This document shows positions 40,301 to 43,300 of a stretch of 64,000 nt of DNA, piece by piece. The DNA lies in assembly GCF_947172395.1 (NCBI RefSeq), contig NC_069105.1, positions 8,639,971 through 8,703,970 on the forward strand, read 5' to 3'. The notes beneath the pieces were generated by a model that had not been told where the DNA came from, made no database searches, and saw only the letters and a list, made by a program, of their open reading frames with translations. Numbering within the stretch: position 1 is the stretch's first letter; each line of letters begins with the position of its first letter. The translations under genes and the position numbers were made by a program. This DNA comes from Bicyclus anynana. Lineage: Eukaryota > Arthropoda > Insecta > Lepidoptera > Nymphalidae.

Positions 40301-43300
40301 GAAGGATTGGTAGGTACGAAGCCTTTCTTTGTTGATTGTCTGAGAACATGATTTCGACTATTATTCAAAGAAAAAAAATATGCTTTAACAAATGACAGTG
40401 ACACTACTATGGATACTTGGATGAGTGAGTATCTGGTAAAACCTGCTACCTCCCAAAGCCAACCATGGTTCTAACTCTATGGTGGTACACTGTACTTAAC
40501 GATACTATAGGTTTCAAGCTTTTATAAAATTAACTGTATAAGAATTAACAAACTGTATTTACAAGATATATTTTTTTTTATAAACGAAAAATAGTCCTGT
40601 AACAGTCACATCTATGTATTACGTATTTTTATGTACAGAAAATAGTTTTGTTTAAACGATATTGCTACATACAATATATAAAGAAAATAAACTCTATTTC
40701 CATATTTTGGCTGGTGGGAGGCTTCGGCCGTGGCTAGTTACCACCCTACCGGCAAAGACGTACCGCCAAGCGATTTAGCGTTCCGGTACGATGCCGTGTA
40801 GAAACCGAAAGGGGTATGGATTTTCATCCTCCTCCTAACAAGTTAGCACGCTTCCATCTTAGACTGCATCATCACTTACCATCAGGTGAGATTGTAGTCA
40901 AGGGCTAACTTGTAAAGAAAAAAAAAAAAAAAAGAATAGAGTACATTTTCCTTTGTAGTACTATAGAGGCGTTGTCCACTACAATTTTCTCTCAAGTTAC
41001 CGTCGGCTCACTGCCGAGAAAATTCCCAATTCTCTCGCCAATCTAGCAACCGTCAACTGAGAAAAACTTCGGTCCGCCGTTGTTGGTGTATTTTATCTGT
41101 TTACTTATTAAAAAGTTTTTATTTATTATTTCTTTGTTGTTTGCAATTCTGCTATTTTCAGGTTCCTTTACACCATTGAGACTAATGAAAAGGAATTTTT
41201 AGTTTTGTTTTATAACCCGACAGTGTGAGTTCAAAATTTCATAGTTCTAAGTTTAGTATCCTATGAATTTTGATTCCCTTGAGTGTCGAAAAATATGCGG
41301 CATAAAAGACCGTATGCTTAGTGTTCGTTAACTTTTAACAATAATTTTGTTCACAGTTTTAAGTGACCGTTTTGAGCACTGGCGGACGCTCGCGACGTCG
41401 TCCTTAGACCTCCTTTATCCGGCTCTGTCGCAAAATCCGATCTTAGCGGACGTCTACTATCTATAAACTACCTCTCTGCCAAATTTCATCTTTGTACGTC
41501 AAGCGGGTTTTGATATTTCAACTCGCTACCTCCAATCGTTCCCGAGATAAAGGGACAAACAGATAACAAAGTGATCCTTTATGGGGTGTCCTATTGAGGT
41601 TACTGAACCCTAAAAAGGAAGGGCAAGGAAAAGTTAAAACACGAATAACCCAAGTTCGCCCTACAGTACAGTACAACGTCCACAGCAATTAACTGTAATT
41701 TTACGTCGCCCCGCGTCGTCACCAATTCCCAGCGCAATCTCGTTTACGGACCACGGTCAATGTACAAACAGCCGCCAGCGGAAAACTTTGAAGTGCTATT
41801 TCACGAGTTATTAACACTTTGCTTAATATAAAAACTCTGCAGCTTTAAATAATAGGTATTTTAATTTTTTTTACGCGTTAATTTCAATTAACTGTAATTT
41901 CACATCGAGCCGCGACACCAAATGCAATCTCGTTTACGGTCTACGATCAACGTACAAACAGCTACGATTGGAAAACTCACTTTATGAGTTATGAAATTAA
42001 CACTTTCAATTCAATGCCTTTAGTACCTAATCTCGATAATTTGATCCATATTATTACAGAAACGAATATTTTTTTCTATATTTATAGTACTGCGTCCATT
42101 GGCTATAGCAATTAACTGTAATTTTACGTCATGCCGCGTCGTCGCCAATTCTCAACGCAATCTCGCTTACGGACTACGGTCAACGAGCAAACAGCCGCGA
42201 TCGGAAAACTTACTTCATGAGCACTTACTTCAAAGTGTTATACTTCGCTTAAAAGCCTATAGCTAAACGCGATAGTTAAATCCATTTTAATAAACAAATA
42301 TTTTTATATCTCTATATTGTATAACGTTAATCGTAATTAACTGGAACTTTACGTCGCCCCGCGTCGTCACCAATTCCCAGCGCAATCTCGTTTACGGACC
42401 ACGGACAATGTACCAACAGCCGCCAGCGGAAAACTTTGAAGTGCTATTTCATGAGTTTATTATTATTAACACTTTGCCTAATATAAAAACTCTGTAGCTA
42501 TCTGGGAAGTCTTATTAGTACACAAATTAATTATTCTTTTCTACCTTTATATATCGTCGATTACTATTAAATATAATTTTACGTTGTGCCGCGTCGTCGC
42601 CAATTCTCAGCGCAATCTCGTTTACAAACTACGGTCAACATAAAACTTACTTCCTGAGTTAGTAAATTAACACTTTGCTTAATATTCAAAGTCTGATAGC
42701 AAAAGCAATAATTTAAGTTGACAGCCGAAGACCGCCCTGTCCAGTCCTGCAGGGTTATTATGTAACTCGGTGTACCATTCAAGTAACCGGTCACTATATA
42801 GTTCATCATCATACTCGTATTTTCGTTTTTTCAATCATCTAACATTGTATTTTCAACGAAATGACACAATTATCGTTATTTCACGTAAAGTAACATTATT
42901 ATAGTAGTGTTAGTAACTTTATTTTGACGAAACACTGATATTTACGTAATTTTGTTGAAATAATCATACTAGATGATCATAGAAACGATGTATTGACTTA
43001 TTATTTAAATGGTACACCGAGATACATAATAAGCCTGCTGGCCGCCTAGTGCGCGAGGCACTATTCTACTATTCTATTACACTTTCGTTATAGTAGGGGA
43101 GCCCGGGATGCTAAATTTGCAGTTACTCGAAAGTCTTTGAGACTGATTACATTTGGTAGATTAAATTATAGGAAGAATAAATGGTTATTTACTTTTTCCG
43201 CTTTTAGCGGTGAAAAAAAAAACTACAGACTTTAAAAACAATTTTTATTACTTTGGCTTACTGAAATTGTAAGAACATTTTAGCGATTAATTAGGAGATT

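Noticed and set aside
41680..42700. Possible CRISPR-like array
   Set aside because: Unit length of about 225 bp with diverged units and no short direct repeat with unique spacers; eukaryotic intron.
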